Shown here: in pieces, positions 18,349-27,157 of the stretch | How the letters are laid out: every line of letters begins with the position of its first letter | How positions within the stretch are numbered: position 1 is the stretch's first letter | From: Flectobacillus rivi | GTDB lineage: Bacteria > Bacteroidota > Bacteroidia > Cytophagales > Spirosomataceae | Assembly: GCF_030056655.1 (NCBI RefSeq) | Contig: NZ_JASHIE010000017.1 | Coordinates: 1-64,000 of the forward strand | Length of the DNA: 64,000 bases | Direction: 5' to 3' | Notes under the pieces: model-generated | The model's input: only the letters and a program-made list of their open reading frames with translations | What the model was told of the DNA's origin: nothing | Databases searched by the model: none | Program-made: the position numbers and the translations under genes

Positions 18349-19521
18349 ATGTCATTCAATATCAATCGCCGTGATTGGCTCAAAAAAAGTCTTATAGCCA
18401 CCGCAGGTTTGGGCGCTGCTTCAACTTATATCCAACGTGCACAAGCAAATCCAACTGTAAGAAGAGAATTACAAATGAGCTTGTCGCCTGATTTTCAGTT
18501 AGAAAAATCATTGATAGGCATCAATCCTCCTGTGGTAATGAAGGCTCGTTTGGGTGCCAATGAAAACCCTTGGGGACCTTCGGCAAAAACCAAAGAGGCG
18601 TTGATTGAGGCAGTTGGCGCATCAAATCGCTATGGTATGCAAAGCCGTTCGGCGTTGATTAAGTTGATTGCAGAAAAAGAAGGTGTGCCCGAAACTCATA
18701 TTTTATTGGGTGCTGGTTCTTCTGAGTTGTTGACAGCGTCGATGGTAGCTTATGGTTTGAAAGGTAAGATTATATGTGGTGATCCATGCTATATTTCAGG
18801 TAATGAAGAAAAAATCCCAATGGAGAAAGTGCCATTGACTAAGGATTTTCAATATGATTTGGATGCTATTGCAGGTCGTTTAAACGGCTCACAAAGTTTG
18901 GTATATATCACAAATCCTAATAATCCAACGGGTGCTATTTTGCCAGCCGATCAACTAACGGCCTTTATCAACAAAGTTTCTGATAAAACCCCTGTGTTGG
19001 TCGACGAAGCTTATATCGATTATGCCAAAAATCCTAAAACAGATGCTATGGTGGCATCTATCAATGTAGGTAAAAACGTATTGATACTACGTACTATGTC
19101 TAAGCTTTATGCTTTTGCTGGCTTGCGTGTGGGTTATGCTATTGCCAAACCAGAAATCTTAAAGACCATTGCACCATATTGCTCTGGAGGTTTTGATATT
19201 TCGGTTCCTTCTTTTGCAGCTGCAATTGCAGCGTTAAAAGACACAGATTTTCAACAATTGACCTTAACGAATACTGCAGAGTCAAAAAAATACTTGTATG
19301 ATTTCTTGACAAAAGCAGGTTATAGCTACGTTCCTTCTTCAGCCAACTTTGTGTTGTTCCCAATCAAAATGAAAGGACAAGACCTCATGAGTAAACTTAT
19401 GACAGAAGGTGTTATGGTAAGAAGATGGGAATTTGATCGACAACACTGGTGCCGTGTTTCCATTGGAACCATGGACGAAATGAAGGCATTTACAGAAGCT
19501 TTCTCGAAAATCACCTCTTAG
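18349..19521 (+). CDS. Tat-exported HisC-like aminotransferase
   Basis: This 390-residue protein is a fold-type I PLP enzyme similar to histidinol-phosphate aminotransferase. Visible parts are LGANENPWGPS near the N-terminus, 'ITNPNNPTGAI', VDEAYIDYA and the Schiff-base Lys252 in MSKLYAFAGLRVGYA. The substrate-arginine region VSIGTMDEM is near the end. Unlike real HisC, residues 1-35 form a twin-arginine export signal: NRRDWLKKS, a hydrophobic stretch, then AQA. A mature PLP enzyme outside the cytoplasm would need its cofactor loaded before export, which Tat allows. It is upstream of a Tat-exported amine oxidase (141 bp gap). The substrate is unknown. Confidence 0.88.
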   Translation: MSFNINRRDWLKKSLIATAGLGAASTYIQRAQANPTVRRELQMSLSPDFQLEKSLIGINPPVVMKARLGANENPWGPSAKTKEALIEAVGASNRYGMQSRSALIKLIAEKEGVPETHILLGAGSSELLTASMVAYGLKGKIICGDPCYISGNEEKIPMEKVPLTKDFQYDLDAIAGRLNGSQSLVYITNPNNPTGAILPADQLTAFINKVSDKTPVLVDEAYIDYAKNPKTDAMVASINVGKNVLILRTMSKLYAFAGLRVGYAIAKPEILKTIAPYCSGGFDISVPSFAAAIAALKDTDFQQLTLTNTAESKKYLYDFLTKAGYSYVPSSANFVLFPIKMKGQDLMSKLMTEGVMVRRWEFDRQHWCRVSIGTMDEMKAFTEAFSKITS

Positions 19522-19661
19522 ATAATTGATAAAAGTCACCGATTTGGATTGTTGAGTAACCATTTGATTTTCTTATTTTTAATATTTTTTCTAATAAAAA
19601 ATCAAAGGTTCTTTATCGACAAAATACAAATCAAGCATTTCAATTACTAAGACACAACATT

Positions 19662-21209
19662 ATGACGAGAAGAGATTTTATAGAAAGAACAGGTGCTGCT
19701 AGCTATTTGACATTATTAGGATTAGGAATGATTCCAGAAGCAAATTCACAACCCTTGGATTTGCAAAGAGGAAAGGCCGATAAAAAAATTATTATCCTTG
19801 GTGCAGGATTAGCAGGCTTATGTTCGGCTTATGAGTTAACAAAATTAGGCTATCAAGTTACAGTACTAGAAGCACGTAGTCGCCCAGGTGGACGTGTTTG
19901 GACTGTAAGAGGTGGCACCACAGAAACTGAAATTGGAGGTCCTTCACAAACGGCTCAATTCGATAAGGGACTTTATTTAAACGGTGGTGCGGCACGTATT
20001 CCGCACAATCACGAAACGACGCTCCACTATTGTCGTGAATTTAATATTCCGCTCGAAATATTCATGAATATGAACGAGGGTGCTTATTACTACAGCGATA
20101 ATGGAACAGGTCTTTTGGCAAACAAACGAGTAAAAATTCGTGAAATACATGCTGATGTTCGTGGTTATACAGGAGAGTTATTGGCAAAGGCAGCTGACCA
20201 AAAAGCCCTAGACCAAGATTTGACCAAGGAGGATATCGACAAACTCATTGCTTATCTGAAAGAGGAATGCGATTTGGATATTACCAAAAAATACAAAGGC
20301 TCTGAACGACATGGGTATTTGCGACAAGGTGGATATGGAGATCAAATCCCACAATTGGCAGAACCTCACTCGTTGCACGACATCATTGCTGGAGGGTTGT
20401 TTCACCCTGCATTTTCGAATGTAAGCGAATATACCTTCAATCAGCAACCAGTCATGTTACAGCCCGTTGGCGGAATGGATGCTATTCCGTATGAGTTTGC
20501 AAAGCGTCTTGAAGGAAAAATACAATATCAAACAGAAGTAAAAGAAATCCGAAAAACACAGCCAGGAGTTCGGATAGTCTATAAAGATAAGGCTGGACAG
20601 GAAAAGGAACTCAAAGCAGATTATTGTATTTGTACCATTCCTTTACCTGTATTACGCAATATACAAACAGACCTTTCATCGGATATTCGTCGTGCAATAG
20701 ATTTTACTTCTTATATGAATACTGGTAAAATTGGTTTGCAGTTCAAGCGGAGATTCTGGGAAGAGGACGATAAAATATTCGGTGGTATTTCTCGTACCAA
20801 CATGGATATTACCCAAATTTTTTATCCTTCCTACAATTTTATGGGTAAAAAAGGTTTGTTGAAAGGCTATTACAATTTTCATGACCGAGCCGTTAAAATG
20901 GGTAATTTATCCATCGCCGAAAGAGAAAAAGCAGCTTTGGAACAAGGAAGTAAAATTCACCCGCAATATGCTGCCGAATTTGAAAGTTCCTTTTCGTTGG
21001 CTTGGCAAAAAATTCCGTATTCGCAAGGAGGTTGGGCCGAGTACACAGATGTACAACGCAAAAGATTATATCCAGCCTTGATTAAGCCTGATGACGAGAT
21101 TTATATGGCAGGAGAGCACACCACTCACCTTACAGCTTGGATGGCTGGTGCATTAGAATCGGCTAAAGCGGTAGTAGACCAGATCCATCGTCGTGTCAAT
21201 GCATCATAA
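19662..21209 (+). CDS. Tat-exported flavin monoamine/L-amino-acid oxidase
   Basis: This 515-residue protein has a twin-arginine signal at its start (TRRDFIERTG, then a hydrophobic helix). The FAD-binding Rossmann motif is IILGAGLAGLCSAYE at about 44-58, with LEARSRPGGRVWT after it. The C-terminus has YMAGEHTTHLTAWMAGALESA, the second FAD contact and active-site region of the flavin amine oxidase (PF01593) family. The middle part (GGAARIPHNHETTLHYCREF) resembles L-amino-acid oxidases. It should oxidise an amine or amino acid in the periplasm, yielding H2O2 and ammonia. It probably works with the preceding exported aminotransferase. Confidence 0.87.
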   Translation: MTRRDFIERTGAASYLTLLGLGMIPEANSQPLDLQRGKADKKIIILGAGLAGLCSAYELTKLGYQVTVLEARSRPGGRVWTVRGGTTETEIGGPSQTAQFDKGLYLNGGAARIPHNHETTLHYCREFNIPLEIFMNMNEGAYYYSDNGTGLLANKRVKIREIHADVRGYTGELLAKAADQKALDQDLTKEDIDKLIAYLKEECDLDITKKYKGSERHGYLRQGGYGDQIPQLAEPHSLHDIIAGGLFHPAFSNVSEYTFNQQPVMLQPVGGMDAIPYEFAKRLEGKIQYQTEVKEIRKTQPGVRIVYKDKAGQEKELKADYCICTIPLPVLRNIQTDLSSDIRRAIDFTSYMNTGKIGLQFKRRFWEEDDKIFGGISRTNMDITQIFYPSYNFMGKKGLLKGYYNFHDRAVKMGNLSIAEREKAALEQGSKIHPQYAAEFESSFSLAWQKIPYSQGGWAEYTDVQRKRLYPALIKPDDEIYMAGEHTTHLTAWMAGALESAKAVVDQIHRRVNAS

Positions 21210-21450
21210 TTTTTTAATTTATTTCTTTAATTAGTTAAAATTATTTTAAAAAATTTGAGATACTATTATTTGATAATCAATAATTTATTATATTTATAAT
21301 TGTAAAATAATTTTGATTTAATAATGCTGTATTTCAAATAACTATTACACAAGTTTTCAGTCGTGATGAGTTATTTCTGAGGTTCAAAACACCTCCAATC
21401 ACTTGTTATTATATCAAGTGCTTCATCATTGAAGACTAAAATTATTCAGT

Positions 21451-22407
21451 ATGAAAAAAGTATTATTAGTATTCGGTTTAGTTTGCTCAACTCTTTTCGC
21501 CAAGGCTCAAGAAGTAGCTAAAGTGGGAATCAAAAATGCTGATTATGATGCGCTTAAGAAAATTGCAGTCAAAAATCCTGACAAGGATACATATATTAAA
21601 GAGGGAGCTTACGTATTGGATAACAGTAACCCACCATACGTCTTCAAATTCTCGGATGGAAAAGAGCGTCGTATATATTTATACAAAGTTTTAGAAACCG
21701 CCGAAATGAAGGAAATGGGCTCTTTGATGGTTTTTACAACGCCCAAAGATGGTAAAAAAATCAGCTTAGTAGTGCCCAACCCAATGGCCGAAAAGGAAGT
21801 TTGGGGCAAATACATCGATGACCTAAAAGATGGCGAAAAAGCCGTTTCAGGATTCTCATCTTGTGTAGCTTTTGTGTTAGCAAAAGAATTTACAGGAGGC
21901 GCTTCAGGTGCTGAGCATGGTGCAGAAGATAAATACGAATATTGTTTCCCTGAGACAGCTGTTGTAACAATGGCTGATGGTTCGCAAAAGTCCATTGCAG
22001 CAGTAAAAGCAGGTGAGGTGGTGATGTCTTACAACACTGCAACTAATAAAGCCGAAACAACGCTTGTCGATGAAGTAATTGAACACGATAATAAGTCTTT
22101 TGGAATCGTAAAAGTATTGTTGAGCGACGCCGAAGACCAAGCGTTTGCTTCGACACAACCGCTTTTTCAATTAACAGAATTGGAAGGTACAGCCAATCAT
22201 CCTGTAATGACTACTACTGGTCATGCCAAATTAGGTAAGTTGAAAGTGGGTGAACAAGTTTTGATGTACAATAGCGATACGCATACTTTTAATCGCTATA
22301 AAGTATTTTCAACTAATTCAGACTATCGTACGGTCGAAAAGGTATATAACCTTCGTACCGCTAATGATAAATACCTCGTAAATTCTATCGTGGTATTAGA
22401 AAAATAA
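21451..22407 (+). CDS. Secreted protein with a C-terminal Hint (intein/hedgehog) domain
   Basis: This 318-residue protein has a signal peptide (about 1-20, cleaved near AKAQ). Residues about 25-160 are an unrecognised N-terminal domain. A Hint domain starts at Cys165 (CFPETAVVTMADGSQKSI, block A) and carries the TxxH motif at 247-250 (TANHPVM, block B). Near the end is YLVNSIVV, which resembles the C-terminal intein block, but the usual His-Asn end is missing and only seven residues follow the Asn311. N-terminal thioester chemistry therefore looks possible, while full splicing does not. The protein might cleave or attach its N-terminal part, as hedgehog or bacterial intein-like domains do. 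A hairpin lies in the 5' region at about 21400-21420. Confidence 0.75.
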   Translation: MKKVLLVFGLVCSTLFAKAQEVAKVGIKNADYDALKKIAVKNPDKDTYIKEGAYVLDNSNPPYVFKFSDGKERRIYLYKVLETAEMKEMGSLMVFTTPKDGKKISLVVPNPMAEKEVWGKYIDDLKDGEKAVSGFSSCVAFVLAKEFTGGASGAEHGAEDKYEYCFPETAVVTMADGSQKSIAAVKAGEVVMSYNTATNKAETTLVDEVIEHDNKSFGIVKVLLSDAEDQAFASTQPLFQLTELEGTANHPVMTTTGHAKLGKLKVGEQVLMYNSDTHTFNRYKVFSTNSDYRTVEKVYNLRTANDKYLVNSIVVLEK

Positions 22408-22509
22408 GTGAAATGGTTTAATGCACATCGAAGGTTTCGGCCTTCAACCTAAATGTTAAGCCTACCGAAAGGGACTTAATTTTTTTGAGATTGTTTTTGG
22501 ATAATTTTT

Positions 22510-22546
22510 AAATCCTTTCTCTTCTAGGGAAAGGATTTATTTTTTT
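22510..22546 (+). terminator. Terminator of the Hint-domain gene
   Basis: A 10-bp stem AAATCCTTTC/GAAAGGATTT is followed by ATTTTTTTTAT. Confidence 0.82.
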
Positions 22547-22744
22547 TATATGGGGCAATATCTGCTATTTGAGTGTTTTTTGAGCGAATTACATGACTTA
22601 AATAGCTTTTTTACATAAGGTGTATTTTAGTACTAAATCAAGATTTGTTTTTGGTATAAAAAGAGGGGATGAAAATATTTGTTCATTTTGTTTAAAAAAA
22701 AATTGTTAAAATTATATTTTATTCAAAAAATGCTATTACATTTG

Positions 22745-23024
22745 TAAAGCTAAGCAGTTAGCAATATTCAAAAACAATCTCGACAAGATATAAAGTGATT
22801 CTCTAGATTAGAGAAAACAATTTGACTTAACAAAAGATTTGAATCCAGAAACGGATAGAAGCTTTTAAAGATATTTTCAGAGCGAATTTTAAAATGATAA
22901 AATTTTAGGGTCACCGTAAGTGACAAACTATGAAAGTACCAATTTGATTAATTTACTAAACTCAAAACAACTATTTAACTTTGAAGCTCTGATAAGCCCC
23001 AGCTAACCACTGGGGCTTTTTTAT
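22745..23024 (+). ncRNA. Candidate structured non-coding RNA
   Basis: A TACATTTG box matching the Bacteroidota -7 consensus lies at 22737-22744. No ORF of note follows. The next 280 bases include the perfect hairpin TTCTCTA-GAT-TAGAGAA (22799-22815) and GTCAC-CGTAA-GTGAC (22910-22924), and end in a strong terminator. Neither 6S RNA, tmRNA, RNase P nor SRP RNA signature bases were recognised. It could also be a long untranslated or degenerate region. Confidence 0.4.
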
Positions 23025-23025
23025 T
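22994..23025 (+). terminator. Terminator of the candidate RNA
   Basis: A 9-bp stem AAGCCCCAG/CTGGGGCTT is followed by a TTTTTATT tail. It has no protein gene upstream within 580 bp. Confidence 0.85.
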
Positions 23026-23104
23026 GAGTAATTTAGTGATTTTCTATTGAGTGATTGTTGAAATTCTCCTTCAAGTTTTGTCAATACAGATAACGAATAT
23101 ACCG

Positions 23105-24082
23105 TTAACGATTAACCTCTTTCACGATTTGTGCTAAAACCTGCTGTTTCTCTGCCGATATATCTACTTGGTTTTCTATACCCTCCAGTTGCTTTAATAC
23201 ATTTTGTAAAAACTTCTGATGAGCTTCGGACGTAATATCAAAAGGCTTGTGAGTTAACGCTCTTTTGATTTGTTGCCATTTAGGTAAAAAAGTTTGTAAA
23301 TCGTCTGAAAAATAGGTTTTTGTAAACTGCTCAAAAATATATTGCTCTGCCACTTCATTGGGATGAATCATGTCTGCCTTATAGAAACGATAATCACGAA
23401 GATCGTCTATCATGATTTCATAAGATGGAAAATACGCTACATTTTCATAATCAGCACTGAGATAATGACAGGCCGTTCGAAGAATTGATTTTGACAATTG
23501 GTTTTCGGCAAGTCCTTCTTTGGTATGTCGCACTGGCGAAACAGTAATAATGATTTTTAGAGAAGGATTTAATTCTGTTATGGCTTTATGCAACTCTGCA
23601 AACTTTTTACAAATATCCTTCACACTCAATAAATCCTTTTCAAATAAGCTTGCGGGCATTTTATGACAATTGGCTACATAGCTCGGTGTAGTTTTGAGCT
23701 GATGCACAAATGCCGTTCCGAAGGTTAAAACTAATAAGTCATATTGCTGAATCTGAATTTTTGCTAAGCTATCATTCAGTAATTCCTTTAGAGATTCCTG
23801 CTGAGAAGCAAAAAATTGCGAATGAAAATCATAATGCAACCATGTTTGTTGGTGCTGTACAAATAGTCGCTCATCGGCTTGTTGGTAGTTAGGATTCAAA
23901 AGTTTGAATATCGACATGGGGTTAAACAACGTCCCGAAAGGGTTAACTTCGGTCGCAATTTTGTTTTCTTCAAGCTTTTGTCCGATAACCTGTGCAAAGC
24001 ATGAACCAACTGTCAGTACCTTGGACTGAAGTTGTATTTGAAAGGGCGATTTTTCTATTTTTATTGGCGTTCTGAATTCCAT
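23105..24082 (-). CDS. GSCFA-domain protein
   Basis: This 325-residue protein carries the family's defining motif near the N-terminus (LTVGSCFAQVIGQKL, about 25-40), plus 'NPFGTLFNPMSIF', LVLTFGTAFVH and the C-terminal HPNEVAEQYIFEQF. GSCFA (PF08885) is related to SGNH/GDSL-type esterases, in which Ser in the GSC motif and the Asp/His pair in 'MIHPN' could be catalytic. The substrate is not known. No signal peptide is visible. A CAAAGGTA at 24108-24115 reads TACCTTTG on the minus strand, a good -7 box for its promoter. Confidence 0.9.
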   Translation of the reverse strand: MEFRTPIKIEKSPFQIQLQSKVLTVGSCFAQVIGQKLEENKIATEVNPFGTLFNPMSIFKLLNPNYQQADERLFVQHQQTWLHYDFHSQFFASQQESLKELLNDSLAKIQIQQYDLLVLTFGTAFVHQLKTTPSYVANCHKMPASLFEKDLLSVKDICKKFAELHKAITELNPSLKIIITVSPVRHTKEGLAENQLSKSILRTACHYLSADYENVAYFPSYEIMIDDLRDYRFYKADMIHPNEVAEQYIFEQFTKTYFSDDLQTFLPKWQQIKRALTHKPFDITSEAHQKFLQNVLKQLEGIENQVDISAEKQQVLAQIVKEVNR

Positions 24083-24240
24083 AAGGCGATTTTGACTGAA
24101 TATTTTACAAAGGTAAAGTTAAGCAATTTAGGCTATGATAAGTTTTAAAGCCTGTTTAACAGACACTCTGTTAGTCTTAAAATAAGATTCTAAAATTGAA
24201 AAGAATTCTCTATTCTCTAATTCCCTCAATCACAATTTAC

Positions 24241-24248
24241 TACCTTTG
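24241..24248 (+). promoter_or_regulatory. Likely -7 promoter box of the riboswitch-btuB transcript
   Basis: TACCTTTG matches the Bacteroidota TAnnTTTG box and lies about 10 bp before the riboswitch start. No good -33 TTG at the usual spacing was found, so this is tentative. Confidence 0.4.
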
Positions 24249-24255
24249 TACCAGA

Positions 24256-24432
24256 TATAGGTGCTTTATACGTCAAATCTACGAAGTGTTAAAGCTTAAT
24301 AGGGAATTAGGTGCAATACCTAGACTGTCCCCGCAACTGTAAGTTTCAATGATGTCGAATTCAATCTTCATGGCCACTGCCCGTCGGGCGGGAAGGCTCG
24401 AAGTCGATGAAACAAGTCAGGAGACCTGCCTT
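24256..24432 (+). promoter_or_regulatory. Cobalamin (adenosylcobalamin-type) riboswitch
   Basis: This region contains the conserved core of the B12 riboswitch class: AGGTGC near the 5' end, AATAGGGAA, CCCCGCAACTGTAA, GCCACTG and the B12 box AGTCAGGAGACCTGCC at 24415-24430. It precedes the TonB receptor gene by about 150 bp. It should shut off receptor expression when cobalamin is plentiful. Confidence 0.95.
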
Positions 24433-24581
24433 TTATCTATTCTTGGTACAATTTACGGTGGATGAGTTGTCGCTGAGCGTTCGCTTTTCTGTTCATTTTC
24501 TTGCCTTTTAATGTCAATTCATTTGAGCCTATCCTATAGGCACGAGTGTTAACTTTAGGGAAGAAAACAATCATCAAATCA

Positions 24582-26543
24582 ATGTTTAAATCTTTATTTT
24601 TCTGTTCAGGATTACTTTGCGTGGCAAGCCTAAGTATGGCTCAAAACAATGTGACAAACCTTAATGAAGTAGTAGTTACGGCCAATAAAGTACCTCAAAA
24701 GCAACTGCAAACAGGAAAAGTTTTAACCGTTATATCCAAAGAAATTTTGGAGCGCAATGTGGGCAAGTCGCTGGGAGAGCTACTCAACCAACAAGTGGGC
24801 ATGCAGGTAGTAGGTTCGCAATTAACACTTGGTGCAAATCAAGAAGTAAGTATCAGAGGCTTGAGCAATGGTTATGCTCTTTTGCTCATGGACGGCATTC
24901 CATTGAACGACCCTTCTACGATTGGTAATTATTTTGACTTAAACGTTATTTCGATAGACCAAATCGAAAGAATTGAAATTTTGAAAGGAGGGCAATCCAC
25001 CCTTTATGGTTCGGATGCCGTTGGTGGTGTTATTAATATTATTCGTAAAAAAGCTGACAGTAAACCATTTAGTGCGCAAGCCAATCTTTCGGGAGGAAGT
25101 TATGGAACTTGGAAGGGAGCTTTGAATTTGAGTGGTACTTTAAATAAAAACTCCAGTTATTCTTTGGCTTACACCAAGTTGTATTCAAAGGGTATTTCGC
25201 AGGCAGCTAATAAAAAAGATGATAACCTAAACGAAAAAGATGCGTTTAATCAAGATGCGCTTCGTGCTCAGTTTCAGCAAAAATTTGGTACAAACCTTAC
25301 AACCAAAGTTTTTGTAACCCACGAAACTTATCGTGCCGACATTGATAATGGAGCATTTAGCGACGATAAAGACTTTGTAGCCAATAGCAGCAGCACACAA
25401 ATAGGAGTAGGGGCAGAGTATTTTGTGGGAGGAGGTAAATTAGTGGCTAATTACCATTATAACGACCTCAAACGTAGCTATATCAACGATTCTAATTATG
25501 TTGCTCCTGATGCGTATGACAAGTATTCAGCTAGTAATTATGGTGCAAAAACTAACTATGCAGAATTATATGGCAGTTGGAGTTTGGGTAAAAATGTAAC
25601 ATGGTTGATTGGTGCAGAATACCGTGCTCAGAAAATGAGTCAAACCTATTTGTCTATCAGCGATTGGGGACCTTATGAGGATGCTCCATTGAGTGATGAT
25701 TTGGCAAATGTAAACCAAGTGAGTGGTTACACATCTTTTACCTTGAATAATTTAGGTGGTTTTGGTGCTGAAGCAGGAGGACGTTACAATCATCATTCTT
25801 TGTACGGAAATAATTTTACCTACACCCTCAATCCTTATTATTTGTTAGGCAAAAATCTAAAGGTATTAGCTAACTTTTACTCAAGCTTTAAGTCGCCGAC
25901 TTTGTATCAATTGTATTCTCCTTACGGAAATACAGCTTTGAATCCTGAAAAGTCATTCACGCAAGAAGGCGGTTTTCAGTTGTTTAGCAATAACCAACAA
26001 TCCTATTTCCGTGCTGTGTATTTTAATACAACCATCAATGATGTGATTATTTTCCAGTCAATTAGTACTGCGCCTTATGGCAAGTATGTTAATTTCAATA
26101 AGCAAGCAAGTAAAGGTTTGGAATTGGACGCTCAAGCGCAATTAGGCAAGTTCAATATGTCGGCTACCTATACGCACCAAATTGGAGAATTGACTACCAA
26201 AGTAGCAGGAAAAGACACTACTTACAAAAATTTGATTCGTCGTCCAGAAAATGCCTTTACCTTGAGTTTGGGTTATCAGGCTACTTCAAAATTGTATGTT
26301 AGTTCAACCTTGAGAGGCATTGGCGCTCGTAAGGACACCTACTATGATAATGACCAATTCAAATCAATTAACGTGGATTTGGATGCGTATCAGCTATTAG
26401 ATGTTTATGGTGAATATCGCATCAATTCAAAAATCAAAGCGTATGCTGATTTGAGAAATATTTTGAATACCAAATTTGTAGAAATAACAGGCTACCAAAC
26501 CCGTCAATTTAATGCAAGTATTGGGTTGAGTTTGCAGTTTTAA
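24582..26543 (+). CDS. btuB: BtuB-type TonB-dependent vitamin B12 receptor
   Basis: This outer-membrane receptor has about 653 residues. The start is the ATG at 24582 (MFKSLFFCSG), giving a clean signal peptide; an upstream GTG is ignored. A TonB box-like segment (LNEVVVTANK) is followed by a plug domain with QVGMQVVGSQ, 'EVSIRGLSNGYALLLMDG', 'IDQIERIEILKGGQSTLYGS' and DAVGGVINIIRKK. The rest is a 22-strand-type barrel ending in the usual terminal Phe (GLSLQF). The length is close to E. coli BtuB, and the cobalamin riboswitch upstream supports corrinoid transport. The last codons of the gene are the first bases of the 89-bp tandem repeat that follows. Confidence 0.92.
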   Translation: MFKSLFFCSGLLCVASLSMAQNNVTNLNEVVVTANKVPQKQLQTGKVLTVISKEILERNVGKSLGELLNQQVGMQVVGSQLTLGANQEVSIRGLSNGYALLLMDGIPLNDPSTIGNYFDLNVISIDQIERIEILKGGQSTLYGSDAVGGVINIIRKKADSKPFSAQANLSGGSYGTWKGALNLSGTLNKNSSYSLAYTKLYSKGISQAANKKDDNLNEKDAFNQDALRAQFQQKFGTNLTTKVFVTHETYRADIDNGAFSDDKDFVANSSSTQIGVGAEYFVGGGKLVANYHYNDLKRSYINDSNYVAPDAYDKYSASNYGAKTNYAELYGSWSLGKNVTWLIGAEYRAQKMSQTYLSISDWGPYEDAPLSDDLANVNQVSGYTSFTLNNLGGFGAEAGGRYNHHSLYGNNFTYTLNPYYLLGKNLKVLANFYSSFKSPTLYQLYSPYGNTALNPEKSFTQEGGFQLFSNNQQSYFRAVYFNTTINDVIIFQSISTAPYGKYVNFNKQASKGLELDAQAQLGKFNMSATYTHQIGELTTKVAGKDTTYKNLIRRPENAFTLSLGYQATSKLYVSSTLRGIGARKDTYYDNDQFKSINVDLDAYQLLDVYGEYRINSKIKAYADLRNILNTKFVEITGYQTRQFNASIGLSLQF

Positions 26544-27150
26544 AAACAATAGAGTGAACAGGCACAAAGGCACAAAGTGGCAAAGTGAAAAGACATTTTG
26601 TACTTGTGCTTGAATTGAATATCCAGTTTTAAAAACAATAGAGTGAACAGGCACAAAGTGGCATAGTGAAAAGACTTTTTGTACTTGTGCCTGAATTGAA
26701 TATCCAGTTTTAAAGATAATAGAGTGAACAGACACAAAGGCATAAAGTGGCAAAGTGAAAAGACTTTTTGTACTTGTGCTTGAATTGAATATCTAGTTTT
26801 AAAAACAATAGAGTGAACAGGCGCAAAGGCACGAAGTGATATGGTGAAAAGACTTTTTGTACTTGTGCTTGAATTGAATATCTAGTTTTAAAAACAATAG
26901 AGTGAACAGGCGCAAAGGCACGAAGTGATATGGTGAAAAGACATTTTGTACTTGTGCTTGAATTGAATATCTAGTTTTAAAAACAATAGAGTGAACAGGC
27001 ACAAAGGCACAAAGTGACATAGTGAAAAAACTTTTTGTACTTGTGTTTGAATTTAATATCCAGTTTTAAAATAATAGAGTGAACAGACGTAAGAGTGCTA
27101 AGTAGCATAGTGAAAAGACTCTGTGCCTTTGTGCCTGTTCACTATGTCAC
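26534..27150 (+). repeat. Array of 89-bp direct repeats starting at the btuB stop
   Basis: Units start at 26534, 26623, 26704, 26793, 26882, 26971 and 27060. They are 89 bp each, except the second (81 bp, an 8-bp deletion) and the last (partial). Each opens with CCAGTTTTAA or CTAGTTTTAA, which in unit 1 is the end of btuB (Gln-Phe-stop), and contains AATAGAGTGAACAG and GTACTTGTGCTTGAATT. There are no spacers, so it is not a CRISPR array. At 27117-27150 a reverse-complement copy of the AGTGAACAGGCACAAAGGC part follows, able to form a long hairpin. Confidence 0.93.
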
Positions 27151-27157
27151 TTTACTT

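Noticed and set aside
26427..27020. Minus-strand ORFs with repeated CLFTLLFLKL-type text
   Set aside because: They are translations of the 89-bp DNA repeats; the unit is not a multiple of three and the frames shift between units.
26534..27150. CRISPR array
   Set aside because: Units are contiguous, 89 bp long, without unique spacers, and no cas genes are present.
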